This document shows positions 31,664 to 41,241 of a stretch of 64,000 nt of DNA, in pieces. Each line of letters opens with the position of its first letter. The stretch's first letter is position 1. The stretch comes from Hamadaea flava (lineage in GTDB: Bacteria > Actinomycetota > Actinomycetes > Mycobacteriales > Micromonosporaceae): positions 5,580,001 to 5,644,000 of the forward strand of contig NZ_JAMZDZ010000001.1 in NCBI RefSeq assembly GCF_024172085.1, read 5' to 3'. The position numbers and the translations under genes are program-made. The notes below the pieces were generated by a model. The model saw nothing but the letters and a program-made list of their open reading frames with translations. It ran no database searches and had not been told where the DNA came from.

Positions 31664-33358
31664 GTGCAAGACCCCCTCAAGGGCGCGGCCACGAACCGCC
31701 GTCAGTTCCTGTCGCTCGCGGGTCTCGGCGCGTTGTCCGCCGCCGGCGTCGGCGGGCTCGCCGGATGCAGCGACAACAAGGCCAACGGGCCTGGCACCAC
31801 CAGCCAGAGTGAGCTCAGCAAGATCGTCCCGAACTACATCCCGAACACGGCGGTCAAGCCGGACATGCCGGCCGTCGTCGGCGCCAACGGCGCGGTCTCC
31901 GACCCGGTCTTCCTGAAGTACCCGGACTCGCCCGTGAAGACTGTCGCGGCCATTCCCGGCAAGGGCGGCAGCTACACCACGATGACCCCGCTCTGGGGCG
32001 CGATCCCGCCGTCGGACGGCAACTCGTACTACGAGGCCGTCAACAAGGCGCTCGGCGTGACCCTGAAGATCCAACCGTCGGACGGCACGAACTACGGCAA
32101 CGCGCTGCCCGCGCTCTTCGCCGCGGACAAGCTGCCCGACTGGATCCAGATCCCGGGCTGGAACACCTCGACGCTCAACTTCGGCCAGGGCGTCAGCAAG
32201 TTCGTCGACCTCACGCCGTACCTCGCGGGCGACAAGATCAAGGACTACCCGAACCTCGCCAACATCCCCACCGGCGCGTGGCAGGCGGGCGTGTGGAACG
32301 GCAAGCTCTACGGCCTGCCGGTCTATCCGGGCGGTGCGATCATCTCCGGCACGTACTTCTACCGCCGCGACATCTTCGAGAAGCTGAACATCAGCCCCGA
32401 CAGCATCAAGACCCCGGACGACCTGGCCGCCCTCGGCGCGCAGCTGACCAGCGCGTCGGCCGGCCAGTGGGCGTTCGACGACCTGTTCGGCGACGACGCG
32501 AACTACGTGTCGCAGCTGTTCCACTTCCCGCAGAAGTGGGGCATCGACTCCGGCGGCAAGATCTTCCACAAGTACGAGAGCCAGGAGATCCTCGAGGCGC
32601 TCAACTGGTTCCAGAAGATCGTCAAGGCCGGCCACGTCCACCCGGACGCGATCGCGGGCAACAACCAGAACGGCAAGCAGCGGTTCTGGAGCGGCAAGGT
32701 CGTCGTCAACGCCGACGGCACCGGCGCGTGGAACGGTGACGACGCCAAGTCGGGCACCGCCGCGAACCCGAGCTACCGCCGGGCCGCGTTCAAGCTGATG
32801 TCGTCGAAGGGCAACCCGACGGTCGAGATCGGGCCGGGCGCGGGCATGTTCGGCTACCTCAACGCCAAGCTCAAGGACGACCAGATCAAGGAGCTGCTGA
32901 AGGTCGCCGACTACATCGCCGCGCCGTACGGCTCGGCCGAGTGGCTGACGGTCAACTTCGGCACCGAGGGCGACACCTACTCGATGAAGGACGGCAACCC
33001 GTCCCTCACCGAGAAGGGGGCCAAGGAGGTCGCCACGACCTTCCAGTTCCTGGTGACCCCGTCGAACCAGACGACCGTGCAGCAGGGCTTCCCCGACGTC
33101 GCCAAGGACTACGGCGCGTGGCAGGCCGAGATGGTCAAGTACGCCGTCAAGCCGGCGTTCTACGCCATGAACGTCACCGAGCCGTCGCAGTACTCCTCGA
33201 TCGGCAAGGCCGTCACCGACATGATCCAGGACGTCAAGTTCGGCCGTAAGTCGGTCGCCGACTACCAGGAAGTCGTCAAGTCGTGGAAGTCGCAGGGCGG
33301 CGACGCGCTGCGGTCGTTCTACGACGACATCCGGAACAAGTACGGCACCGGTCAGTGA
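31664..33358 (+). CDS. Oligosaccharide ABC transporter, substrate-binding lipoprotein
   Basis: The 564-residue binding protein starts with a twin-arginine motif, NRRQFLSLAG, followed by a lipobox GLAGC, so it is probably exported folded by the Tat route and lipidated. The body (YYEAVNKALGVTLKIQPSDG, GIWNGKLYGLP-like block at residue 205-212) fits the large LplA-type family 1 binding proteins that take up oligosaccharides rather than simple sugars. GTG is preceded by AAGGGAG. A strong hairpin separates it from the permease genes and a ROK operator lies upstream. Confidence 0.92.
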   Translation: MQDPLKGAATNRRQFLSLAGLGALSAAGVGGLAGCSDNKANGPGTTSQSELSKIVPNYIPNTAVKPDMPAVVGANGAVSDPVFLKYPDSPVKTVAAIPGKGGSYTTMTPLWGAIPPSDGNSYYEAVNKALGVTLKIQPSDGTNYGNALPALFAADKLPDWIQIPGWNTSTLNFGQGVSKFVDLTPYLAGDKIKDYPNLANIPTGAWQAGVWNGKLYGLPVYPGGAIISGTYFYRRDIFEKLNISPDSIKTPDDLAALGAQLTSASAGQWAFDDLFGDDANYVSQLFHFPQKWGIDSGGKIFHKYESQEILEALNWFQKIVKAGHVHPDAIAGNNQNGKQRFWSGKVVVNADGTGAWNGDDAKSGTAANPSYRRAAFKLMSSKGNPTVEIGPGAGMFGYLNAKLKDDQIKELLKVADYIAAPYGSAEWLTVNFGTEGDTYSMKDGNPSLTEKGAKEVATTFQFLVTPSNQTTVQQGFPDVAKDYGAWQAEMVKYAVKPAFYAMNVTEPSQYSSIGKAVTDMIQDVKFGRKSVADYQEVVKSWKSQGGDALRSFYDDIRNKYGTGQ

Positions 33359-33364
33359 TCGGCC

Positions 33365-33398
33365 GCCCGGGTTCCGCCGACAGCGGCGGGGCCCGGGC
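33365..33398 (+). other. Intra-operon hairpin after the binding-protein gene
   Basis: GCCCGGG and CCGCCG form a stem with CGGCGG and CCCGGGC, with two G-T pairs between them, around the loop ACAG. It starts 6 bases after the stop. In transport operons such hairpins protect the upstream message, giving more binding protein than permease. Confidence 0.7.
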
Positions 33399-33445
33399 CT
33401 TCGGCTGAACAACGCTGAACAACCCAGGATCGAAGGAGTACGACG

Positions 33446-34435
33446 GTGGCAGCGATCGACGACGGTGTGGCGGCGCCGCCCGCCCTGCCCTCGCAGCCGA
33501 GCGCCAAGGCGGCGCGCGGCAGTAAGGGGATGAACTGGTGGGGGAGGCTCAAACGCGACCGAACCCTGGTCATCATGACGTTGCCGGCCGTCATCCTGCT
33601 CGCCGTCTTCAGCTACGGCCCGATGTTCGGCCTGTTCACGGCGTTCCAGGCGTACGACATCTACAACGGATTCACCGGTAGCCCGTTCATCGGTCTCGAC
33701 CAGTTCCAGCGCCTGTTCGGCGATCCGCTCTTCTGGCACTCCATGGAGAACACCCTGGTGCTGAGCGCGGTCCAGCTGGTGCTCTACTTCCCCATCCCGA
33801 TCCTGCTGGCGCTGCTGCTCAACTCCATCATGAGCACCAAGATCCGCTCGTTCGTGCAGGCCATCGTCTACCTGCCGCACTTCTTCGGCTGGGTGCTGGT
33901 CGTCACGATCTTCCAGGAGATGCTGGGCGGCGCGGGAATGCTCAACACGTTCCTGCGCCAGCACGACATGGCGACCTGGGACATCATGACCAACCCGGAT
34001 ACCTTCAAGTACCTGGTCACCGCGCAGGCCGTCTGGAAGGAGGCGGGCTGGGGCATCGTCATCTTCCTCGCCGCCCTGGCCGCCATCGACACGAGCCTCT
34101 ACGAGGCGGCGGCGGCCGACGGCGCGAACCGGTGGCGGCGGCTGTGGCACATCACCCTGCCCGGTATGCGCAGCGTCATCATCCTGCTGCTGGTGCTCCG
34201 GCTCGGCAACGCGCTCTCGATCGGTTTCGAGCAGTTCATCCTGCAACGTCAAGCGGTCGGCCGCGACGCGGCCGAAGTGCTCGACACCTTCTCGTACTAC
34301 TACGGCGTGGTTGGCAACAACTTCAGCTACGGCACGGCGGCCGGGCTCTTCAAGGGCATCATCTCGGTCGTCCTCCTCATCGCGGCCAACAAGGTCGCGC
34401 ACATGTTCGGCGAGGATGGGTTCTACCGGCGATGA
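33446..34435 (+). CDS. ABC transporter permease, LplB type
   Basis: This 329-residue inner-membrane permease has six predicted helices; the first is TLVIMTLPAVILLAVFSYGP near residue 40. The cytoplasmic EAA loop, YEAAAADGANRWRRLWHITL, contacts the missing ATPase. GTG is preceded by AAGGAG. The stop overlaps the next permease start as ATGA. It should form a heterodimer with that protein, drawing energy from a shared ATPase such as MsiK encoded elsewhere. Confidence 0.92.
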   Translation: MAAIDDGVAAPPALPSQPSAKAARGSKGMNWWGRLKRDRTLVIMTLPAVILLAVFSYGPMFGLFTAFQAYDIYNGFTGSPFIGLDQFQRLFGDPLFWHSMENTLVLSAVQLVLYFPIPILLALLLNSIMSTKIRSFVQAIVYLPHFFGWVLVVTIFQEMLGGAGMLNTFLRQHDMATWDIMTNPDTFKYLVTAQAVWKEAGWGIVIFLAALAAIDTSLYEAAAADGANRWRRLWHITLPGMRSVIILLLVLRLGNALSIGFEQFILQRQAVGRDAAEVLDTFSYYYGVVGNNFSYGTAAGLFKGIISVVLLIAANKVAHMFGEDGFYRR

Positions 34436-35367
34436 CTACCTCGACACTGCCCCGCAAACGGCGTACCTCCAACCGGCCGTCCTGGGAGGAGAAGCCGTCC
34501 CCGGTCGGCCAAGGCGCGAAGTCGCTGGTCGTCCTGATCGTGCTGGCCGTCATCGCGGTGCCGATCTACTCGGTCGTGCTGACCAGCTTCTCCACCCAGG
34601 CGTCCATCAACAAGGCCGGCGGCCTCGTGATGGTGCCGGGTGAGCTGACGCTGGAGGCGTACAAGCAGATCTTCAGCAACCAGCTGATCGTGCACTCCCT
34701 GTTCGTCAGCCTCGCGATCACCCTCCTCGGCACCGCGCTGTCCATGGTGGTCAGCGTGCTCGCGGCGTACGGGTTGTCGCGGGCGCGCTCGTTCGCGCAC
34801 CGGCCGATCCTCATGTTCATGATCGTCACGATGTTCTTCGGCGGCGGCCTGATCCCGACCTTTCTCGTCGTCTCGGCCCTCGGCGGCTACGACGCGTACT
34901 GGTCGCAGATCCTGCCTGGCGCGGTGGCGGTCTTCAACATCCTCGTGCTGCGGTCGTTCTTCAGCAGCACGTCGCCGGAGCTGATCGACGCGGCGAAGAT
35001 CGACGGCGCGGGGGACTGGCGCATCCTGTGGTCCATCGTGCTGCCCACCTCCAAGGCCGTGCTCGCGGTGATCACGCTGTTCTACGCGGTCGGCTACTGG
35101 AACAACTTCTTCGCCGCCCAGCTCTACCTGCCCGACAACGGGATGTGGCCGCTGCCGCAGGTGGTGAACACCTACGTCCTGCAGGGCAACTCGATGCCGG
35201 GCTCCGGGATCACCAACACCGGGCAGTACTTCGGGCACCAGCAGGTGGCCCCGCTGACGATCCAGATGGCGGTGGTGACGCTGACGCTGCTGCCGATCCT
35301 CGTGGTCTACCCGTTCGTCCAGAAGCACTTCACAAAGGGCGTCATGGTCGGGGCCGTCAAGGGCTGA
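34432..35367 (+). CDS. ABC transporter permease, LplC type
   Basis: The 311-residue second permease overlaps the first by ATGA, so production of the two is coupled. Six helices are expected, the first at about residues 30-50 (LVVLIVLAVIAVPIYSVVLT). The EAA-like loop is ELIDAAKIDGAGDWRILWSI and the C-terminus ends YPFVQKHFTKGVMVGAVKG, typical of this sugar permease class. No ATP-binding subunit follows; a ROK operator and the GH31 gene do. Confidence 0.92.
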   Translation: MTTSTLPRKRRTSNRPSWEEKPSPVGQGAKSLVVLIVLAVIAVPIYSVVLTSFSTQASINKAGGLVMVPGELTLEAYKQIFSNQLIVHSLFVSLAITLLGTALSMVVSVLAAYGLSRARSFAHRPILMFMIVTMFFGGGLIPTFLVVSALGGYDAYWSQILPGAVAVFNILVLRSFFSSTSPELIDAAKIDGAGDWRILWSIVLPTSKAVLAVITLFYAVGYWNNFFAAQLYLPDNGMWPLPQVVNTYVLQGNSMPGSGITNTGQYFGHQQVAPLTIQMAVVTLTLLPILVVYPFVQKHFTKGVMVGAVKG

Positions 35368-35405
35368 CAAGCGCGGGGTCAGAACGACGCCGTACTCCGT
35401 TGACA

Positions 35406-35433
35406 TTTTGTTTAGTCGAAAGAGAAACTAATT
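35406..35433. promoter_or_regulatory. ROK/XylR-type operator before GH31-xylAB
   Basis: TTTTG then TTTAGT-N10-ACTAAT, spaced exactly as at 31578-31603. It ends 2 bases before the GH31 ATG, which has no Shine-Dalgarno sequence. This implies a separately controlled promoter for the enzyme genes and a very short or absent leader. Confidence 0.8.
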
Positions 35434-35435
35434 CC

Positions 35436-37748
35436 ATGCCTTTCCGTCCGCCCTTGGTGGCACACGAATACTTCAGCGCCGACCCGCCGGAGCTGCCGCG
35501 CCGCCGGCACGGGGAGGGCGGGCCGCAAGAGATCACCCACGCCGAGCTGATGGCGACCGACCCCAACGGCATCAGCGTCAAAGCCCACGCGACCTCGGGC
35601 GACCTGCTCACCGCACAGGTCACCGCGGCCGGCGAGGGCATCATCCGGGTACGCCTGTCCACCGACCCGGCAGCGCGTACGCGCAGCGCCCGAGTGCTGC
35701 CGCTGACCCGGCCGGAGCTGGGCTACCAGGCCGACGTCCAGGTGGCCGACGGGGTGATCCGGATCGTGGCCGGCTCGATCACCGCCGAGGTGACGCTGGA
35801 GCCGTGGGGCCTCCGCTTCGTCGAGACCGGCACCGGGCGGCTGCTCACCCGGACCGCGCCCGGCGTCGTCGACATCTCCGGGCGGATGCGTACCGCGCCG
35901 TTCGGTTTGTCGGCTGTAGACGGCAGCGTGGTGGCGTATCACGAGACCTTCGTGCTGCCGGCCGACGAGGTGCTCGCCGGCACCGGCGAGCGGTTCCTGC
36001 CGCTCAACCTGCGCGGGCAGCGGCCGGTGATCTGGAACTTCGACGCGTTCGGCAGCGAAGGCGACCGCGCGTACAAGAACGTGCCGTTCTACCAGTCCAG
36101 CCGAGGTTACGGCGTGGTCGTCGACTCGGGCATGCCGATCGAGTTCGACTTCGGCGCCAGTACGCAGAGCGTCGTGCAGATCGTGGTCCCCGACGACCTG
36201 ATCGACTACTACGTGCTCGCCGGTCCGACGCCGACCGAGGTGCTCACCCGGTACGACCGGCTGACCTGCCGCCCGGTGACGCCGCCGAAGTGGGCGTTCG
36301 GCTCCTGGATCTCCTCGGGGTTCTTCGTGGACACCCAGGAGCACGTCCTGCAGCGCGCGCGGACGATCCGGGAGCACGGCATCCCCTGCGACGTCCTGCA
36401 CCTGGACACCTACTGGCAGCCCGACGGGAAGTGGTCGGAGCTGCGCTGGGACCCGGTGACCTTCCCAGACCCGGACGCGATGCTCGCCGAGCTGACCGCC
36501 CAGGGCTTCAAGGTCTGCCTCTGGATGAACTCCTATCTGAGCGTCAACTCCGACCGGTTCACCGAGGCTGCCGAGAAGGGCTACCTGCTCAAGCGGGCCG
36601 ACGGGACGGCGTACGTGGCGGACTCGTGGCACGGTTCGTTCCCCGAGTGCGGCATCGTCGACTTCACCAACCCCGACGCCACCAGCTGGTTCCAGGATCT
36701 GCTGCGGCCGCTGGCCCGGCAGGGCGTACAGGTCTTCAAGACGGACTTCGCCGAAGGCGTACCGGCCGACGCGATCGCCTTCAACGGGATGACCGGCACC
36801 GAGCTGCACAACGTGTACTCGCTGCTGTTCAACGACGCCGTCAGCGCGGTGACCCGGGAGGTGCATGGGCACTCGATGATCTGGGGTCGCTCGTCGTACC
36901 TCGGCGGGCAGCGGCACGCGGCCCAATGGGGCGGCGACACGATGTGCTCCTACCCGGCGCTGGCCAGCTCCATGAACGGCGGGCTCGCACACGGCCTGTC
37001 CGGGGTGCCGTTCTGGTCGCACGACACGGGCGGTTTCTCCGGTACGCCCACCGACGACCTGTTCCTGCGCTGGGCCCAGTTCGGCGCGCTGTCGCCGCTG
37101 CTGCGCTTCCACGGCACCACGACGCGGGAGCCGTGGCGGTTCCCCGCGGTCGAGGCGCAGGTCATCGAGGCGCTCAAGCTGCGGTACCGGCTGCTGCCGT
37201 ACCTCTACTCGCAGGCGCTGCTCTCCGGCGAGACCGGTGAGCCGATCATGCGCGCCCTGATGGTGGACTCGCCGGAGGACCCGCTGGCCTGGCGGGCCGA
37301 GCACGAGTACCGGCTGGGCTCGGATCTCCTGGTCGCCCCGGTCATCAGCGAGGAGCAGGAGCGGTACGTCTACGTCCCGGCCGGCCAGTGGGCCGACTGG
37401 TGGACCGGCGAGGTTCAGGAAGGCCCGGCCACGGTGCACGTGAGCCCGGCCCCGGACCAGCTCCCGCTGTACGCCCGCGTCGGCGCGCTGCTCCCGACGA
37501 CCGCCGCTGAGCAGTCGATTCCCGACGGCCCGTGGAAGTCGATCACGTTGGTGAGCGTGGGAGGGTTGAGCGGAACCACCGAGATCCGCGACGATGACGG
37601 GGTCACTTTGGTCACCGCGGTACGTGAGGACGCCACGTTCACGGTCACCACGAGCGGACCCGCCCGGCTCGACCGGGTCGAGTTCGCCCAGGTGGCCGGC
37701 TGCGCCGTGCCCGGCGTAGTCGTCCTCAACGGCAAAGTGCAGGAGTAA
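35436..37748 (+). CDS. Alpha-xylosidase, GH31 (YicI-like)
   Basis: The 770-residue intracellular GH31 enzyme has the YicI arrangement: an N-terminal beta-domain with [20 protein letters not shown], then the barrel with nucleophile Asp437 in VFKTDFAEG and acid/base Asp501 in [10 protein letters not shown]. The motif KTDFxE distinguishes alpha-xylosidases from alpha-glucosidases, which have WxDMNE. Together with XylA and XylB downstream this supports release of xylose from the non-reducing end of xyloglucan oligosaccharides or isoprimeverose. The stop is 3 bases before the xylA ATG. Confidence 0.93.
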   Translation: MPFRPPLVAHEYFSADPPELPRRRHGEGGPQEITHAELMATDPNGISVKAHATSGDLLTAQVTAAGEGIIRVRLSTDPAARTRSARVLPLTRPELGYQADVQVADGVIRIVAGSITAEVTLEPWGLRFVETGTGRLLTRTAPGVVDISGRMRTAPFGLSAVDGSVVAYHETFVLPADEVLAGTGERFLPLNLRGQRPVIWNFDAFGSEGDRAYKNVPFYQSSRGYGVVVDSGMPIEFDFGASTQSVVQIVVPDDLIDYYVLAGPTPTEVLTRYDRLTCRPVTPPKWAFGSWISSGFFVDTQEHVLQRARTIREHGIPCDVLHLDTYWQPDGKWSELRWDPVTFPDPDAMLAELTAQGFKVCLWMNSYLSVNSDRFTEAAEKGYLLKRADGTAYVADSWHGSFPECGIVDFTNPDATSWFQDLLRPLARQGVQVFKTDFAEGVPADAIAFNGMTGTELHNVYSLLFNDAVSAVTREVHGHSMIWGRSSYLGGQRHAAQWGGDTMCSYPALASSMNGGLAHGLSGVPFWSHDTGGFSGTPTDDLFLRWAQFGALSPLLRFHGTTTREPWRFPAVEAQVIEALKLRYRLLPYLYSQALLSGETGEPIMRALMVDSPEDPLAWRAEHEYRLGSDLLVAPVISEEQERYVYVPAGQWADWWTGEVQEGPATVHVSPAPDQLPLYARVGALLPTTAAEQSIPDGPWKSITLVSVGGLSGTTEIRDDDGVTLVTAVREDATFTVTTSGPARLDRVEFAQVAGCAVPGVVVLNGKVQE

Positions 37749-37751
37749 CGC

Positions 37752-38915
37752 ATGTCCCAGATCCAGTTCACCTTCGGCCTCTGGACCGTCGGCTGGCCGG
37801 CCCGCGACCCGTTCGGCGACGCCACCCGGCCGGACCTCGACCCGATCGAGAGCGTGCACAAGCTCGCCGAACTCGGCGCGGCCGGAGTCAGCTTCCACGA
37901 CGACGACGTGATCCCATTCGGCAGCTCCGCGGCCGAGCGCGAGCGGCACATCGAGCGGCTGCGCAAGGCGCTCGCGGAGACCGGGATGTTCGTCTCGCAC
38001 GCGACCACGAACCTGTTCACCCACCCGGTGTTCAAGGAGGGCGGCCTGACCGCCAACGACCGGTCGGTACGCCGCTTCGCGCTGCGCAAGGTGATCCGCA
38101 ACGTCGACCTCGCGGCGTCGCTCGGCGCGCGTACCTATGTCCTGTGGGGTGGCCGGGAAGGAGCGGAGTCGGACGCGGCCAAGGACATCCGCGCCGCCCT
38201 CGACCGCTACAAGGAGGGCATGGACCTGCTCACGTCGTACGTGATCGAGCAGGGCTACGACATCCGGTTCGCCATCGAGCCCAAGCCGAACGAGCCTCGG
38301 GGCGACATCCTGCTGCCGACGCTCGGGCATGCGCTGGCCTTTATCAACGACCTCGAGCACCCCGAGCGGGTCGGTGTGAACCCCGAGACCGGACACGAGC
38401 AGATGGCCGGGCTCAACTTCACCCACGGCATCGCCCAGGCGCTGTGGCACGGCAAGCTGTTCCACATCGACCTCAACGGCCAGCGGGGGATCAAGTACGA
38501 CCAGGACCTGATCTTCGGCCACGGCGATCTGCTCAACGCCTTCTCGCTGGTGGACCTGTTGGAGTTCGGGGGCCCCGACGGCTCCCCGGCCTGGGACGGC
38601 CCGCGGCACTTCGACTACAAGCCCGCGCGTACCGAGGACGTCGAGGGCGTGTGGGCGAGCGCGGCGGCCAACATGAAGACCTACACCCTGCTGCGGGATC
38701 GGGCGGCCGCGTTCCGTGCCGACCCCCAGGTTCAGGAGGCGCTGGCCAACGCCCGGGTCAACGAGCTCAACACGCCGACCCTGGGCGCGGGGGAGACGGT
38801 CGCCGACCTCATGGCCAGCGACGCGGACTTCGACCCGGACGCGGCCGGCGCCCGGGGTGCGAACTTCGTGCAGCTGACCCAGCTCATGGTCGAACACGTC
38901 CTGGGTGCCCGATGA
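37752..38915 (+). CDS. xylA: Xylose isomerase
   Basis: The 387-residue actinobacterial class I xylose isomerase converts D-xylose to D-xylulose. Visible family marks are [22 protein letters not shown] at the start, the catalytic His in VSFHDDD, and metal ligands in [25 protein letters not shown] and [17 protein letters not shown]. Length equals that of Streptomyces and Actinoplanes enzymes. AGGAG sits within the end of the GH31 gene. Its stop overlaps the xylB start (ATGA). Confidence 0.97.
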   Translation: MSQIQFTFGLWTVGWPARDPFGDATRPDLDPIESVHKLAELGAAGVSFHDDDVIPFGSSAAERERHIERLRKALAETGMFVSHATTNLFTHPVFKEGGLTANDRSVRRFALRKVIRNVDLAASLGARTYVLWGGREGAESDAAKDIRAALDRYKEGMDLLTSYVIEQGYDIRFAIEPKPNEPRGDILLPTLGHALAFINDLEHPERVGVNPETGHEQMAGLNFTHGIAQALWHGKLFHIDLNGQRGIKYDQDLIFGHGDLLNAFSLVDLLEFGGPDGSPAWDGPRHFDYKPARTEDVEGVWASAAANMKTYTLLRDRAAAFRADPQVQEALANARVNELNTPTLGAGETVADLMASDADFDPDAAGARGANFVQLTQLMVEHVLGAR

Positions 38916-40276
38916 CCTTGGTCGCCGGCGTCGACTCGTCGACGCAATCGGTCAAGGTCGTCGTTCGCGACGCCGACACCGGTGTGCTCGTCCGGGAGGG
39001 CCGCGCGGCTCACCCGGACGGCACGGAGGTCCACCCGTCGGCCTGGTTCGACGCGCTCACCAGCGCGATCGGCCAGGCCGGCGGCCTCGACGACGTCGAC
39101 GCGGTCAGCATCGCCGGGCAGCAGCACGGCATGGTCTGCCTCGACGAGTCCGGCGAGGTGGTCCGCCCGGCGCTGCTCTGGAACGACACCCGATCGGCTG
39201 CGGCCGCGACGGACCTGGTCGCCGAGCTGGGGGCCAAGACGTGGGCGGAGGCGACCGGCTCGGTGCCGGTCGCCTCCTTCACCATCACCAAGCTGCGGTG
39301 GCTCGCCACGCACGAGCCGGAGAACGCGGCCCGGGTGGCCGCCGTGTGCCTGCCGCACGACTGGCTGACCTGGAAACTGTCCGGCTCCACGGACCTGGCG
39401 GAGCTGGTCACCGACCGGTCCGACGCCTCGGGTACCGGGTACTGGTCACCCCGGCTCAACGCGTACCAGCTGGAATTGCTGGAACATGGCTTCGGACGGA
39501 GCGTGACCGTCCCGCGGGTGCTGGAGCCCGCGGAGCGTGTCGGCCGGTTCGGCGCGGGCGCGGGCGACAACGCCGGGGCCGCGCTGGGGCTGGACGCGCA
39601 GCCGGGCGACGTGGTGGTGTCGATCGGCACGTCGGGCACGGTCTTCGGAGTGTCCACTGTGGCTGCCGCAGATGAGTCCGGGATCGTGGCGGGTTTCGCC
39701 GACGCGACCGGGCATTACCTGCCGCTGGTCTGCACGCTCAACGCCGCGCGCGTGCTCGACGCGACCGCGGCGCTGCTGGGCGTCTCGCACGAGGCGCTCG
39801 CCGAGCTGGCCCTGTCCACCCGGTCGGACGGGCTCGTGCTGGTGCCCTACCTGGAAGGCGAGCGGACCCCCAACCGTCCGGACGCGACCGGCTCGCTGCA
39901 CGGGCTCACCCTGGGCACATCGACCTCCGCGCATCTCGCGCGCGCCGCGGTGGAGGGCCTGCTCTGCGGGCTCGCCGACGGCCTCGACGCGCTTGTCGCG
40001 CAAGGCCTTTCGGTGCAGCGCGTGCTGTTGATCGGTGGTGCCGCTCGCAATCAGGCGGTACGCGAGATCGCACCGGCCGTCTTCGGTCGGCCGGTAGCGG
40101 TGCCCCCGGCCGGCGAATACGTGGCCGACGGTGCGGCGCGGCAGGCGGCCTGGGCCCTGACCGGGCAGCGGCCCACCTGGTCGTTGTCCGGAGTGGACGT
40201 CTACGAAGCCGACCCCGACCCCGCCGTCCGGGCGCGGTACGCCGCCGCCCGGGACCTCACCCTGGAGCGCATGTAG
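38912..40276 (+). CDS. xylB: Xylulokinase
   Basis: The 454-residue FGGY-family kinase phosphorylates D-xylulose with ATP. The N-terminal loop is [25 protein letters not shown] and LLWNDTRS define the sugar site; [11 protein letters not shown] and [12 protein letters not shown] are the ATP-side motifs. Its ATG overlaps the xylA stop and its TAG stop shares a base with the GTG of the esterase gene, so the operon is tightly packed. Confidence 0.96.
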   Translation: MTLVAGVDSSTQSVKVVVRDADTGVLVREGRAAHPDGTEVHPSAWFDALTSAIGQAGGLDDVDAVSIAGQQHGMVCLDESGEVVRPALLWNDTRSAAAATDLVAELGAKTWAEATGSVPVASFTITKLRWLATHEPENAARVAAVCLPHDWLTWKLSGSTDLAELVTDRSDASGTGYWSPRLNAYQLELLEHGFGRSVTVPRVLEPAERVGRFGAGAGDNAGAALGLDAQPGDVVVSIGTSGTVFGVSTVAAADESGIVAGFADATGHYLPLVCTLNAARVLDATAALLGVSHEALAELALSTRSDGLVLVPYLEGERTPNRPDATGSLHGLTLGTSTSAHLARAAVEGLLCGLADGLDALVAQGLSVQRVLLIGGAARNQAVREIAPAVFGRPVAVPPAGEYVADGAARQAAWALTGQRPTWSLSGVDVYEADPDPAVRARYAAARDLTLERM

Positions 40277-41241
40277 TGGCCTTCTTCGACCTACCTCTCG
40301 AAACCCTGCGGGACTACCGTCCCGACGTCGCCGAGCCCGCCGACTTCGACGAGTTCTGGGCGGCGACCCTGAAGGAGGCGCGCGCCTTCGACCTGGATCC
40401 GGTGTTCGAGCCGGTCGAGACGGGCCTGACCATGGTCACCTCGTACGACGTGACCTTCCGCGGCTGGGGCGGCCACCCCGTCAAGGCGTGGCTGACGGTG
40501 CCCAAGTACGGCGACGGCCCGTTCCCGATCGTCGTGCAGTACCAGGGGTACAACGGCGGCCGGGGCATCCCGCAGCAGCAGATCGGCTGGCCCAACTACG
40601 GGTACGCCCACCTCATGATGGACACGCGCGGGCAGGGCAGCGGCTGGCTGATCGGGCACACCCCGGACCCGGTGGGGTCGGGGCCGCAGCACGCCGGATT
40701 CATGACGCGGGGCATCACGGACCCGGCGGAGTACTACTACCGCCGGGTCTACACCGACGCCGTCCGCGCGGTCGAGACGGCCAGGGTGGCGCCTGGCGTC
40801 GATGGCACTCGCGTGGCGGTCGGCGGGGGCAGCCAGGGCGGCGGCCTCACCATCGCGGCCGCCGGGCTGTGCGGCGACCTGGTCGGCGCGCTGCCCGACG
40901 TTCCGTTCCTATGCCAGTTCGAGCGGGCGATCGGGCTCACCGACGCCGACCCGTACGCCGAGATCGCGCGCTATCTGACGGTGCATCGTCAGCAGGAGGA
41001 GCAGGTCTACCGGACACTGTCCTACTTCGACGGAGTGAACCTCGCCCGACGGGCCACCGCGCCGGCGTTGTTCTCCACCGCGCTGATGGACCAGGTCTGC
41101 CCGCCGTCGACCGTCTTCGCGGCGTACAACGCGTGGAACTCGGCCGACAAGGACATCCGGGTCTATCGCTTCAACGGGCACGAGGGCGGCAGTTACGACC
41201 AGTCCGTCGAGCACGCTACCTGGCTGCGCTCCCGTGTCTGA
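40276..41241 (+). CDS. Acetylxylan esterase/cephalosporin-C deacetylase family (CE7)
   Basis: The 321-residue alpha/beta hydrolase of the CE7 family removes acetyl groups from acetylated xylo-oligosaccharides. The triad can be placed at Ser186 (GGGSQGGG), Asp272 (LMDQVCPP) and His302 (NGHEGG), close to known CE7 positions. The signature RGQGSG is present near residue 118. No signal peptide: it acts in the cytoplasm on imported oligomers. GTG overlaps the xylB stop by one base; its own end overlaps the GH42 gene by 8 bases. Confidence 0.93.
   Translation: MAFFDLPLETLRDYRPDVAEPADFDEFWAATLKEARAFDLDPVFEPVETGLTMVTSYDVTFRGWGGHPVKAWLTVPKYGDGPFPIVVQYQGYNGGRGIPQQQIGWPNYGYAHLMMDTRGQGSGWLIGHTPDPVGSGPQHAGFMTRGITDPAEYYYRRVYTDAVRAVETARVAPGVDGTRVAVGGGSQGGGLTIAAAGLCGDLVGALPDVPFLCQFERAIGLTDADPYAEIARYLTVHRQQEEQVYRTLSYFDGVNLARRATAPALFSTALMDQVCPPSTVFAAYNAWNSADKDIRVYRFNGHEGGSYDQSVEHATWLRSRV

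Noticed and set aside
33446-35367. A missing ATPase hidden between the permeases and GH31
   Set aside because: The permeases overlap and the 68-base gap before GH31 holds only an operator; no Walker motifs were found in any frame. A shared ATPase elsewhere is the usual arrangement.
31583-38897. Very long antisense open frames opposite the transporter, GH31 and xylA genes
   Set aside because: They mirror well-supported genes, are Arg/Val/Gly-rich with no recognisable domain, and are expected where third positions are almost always G or C.
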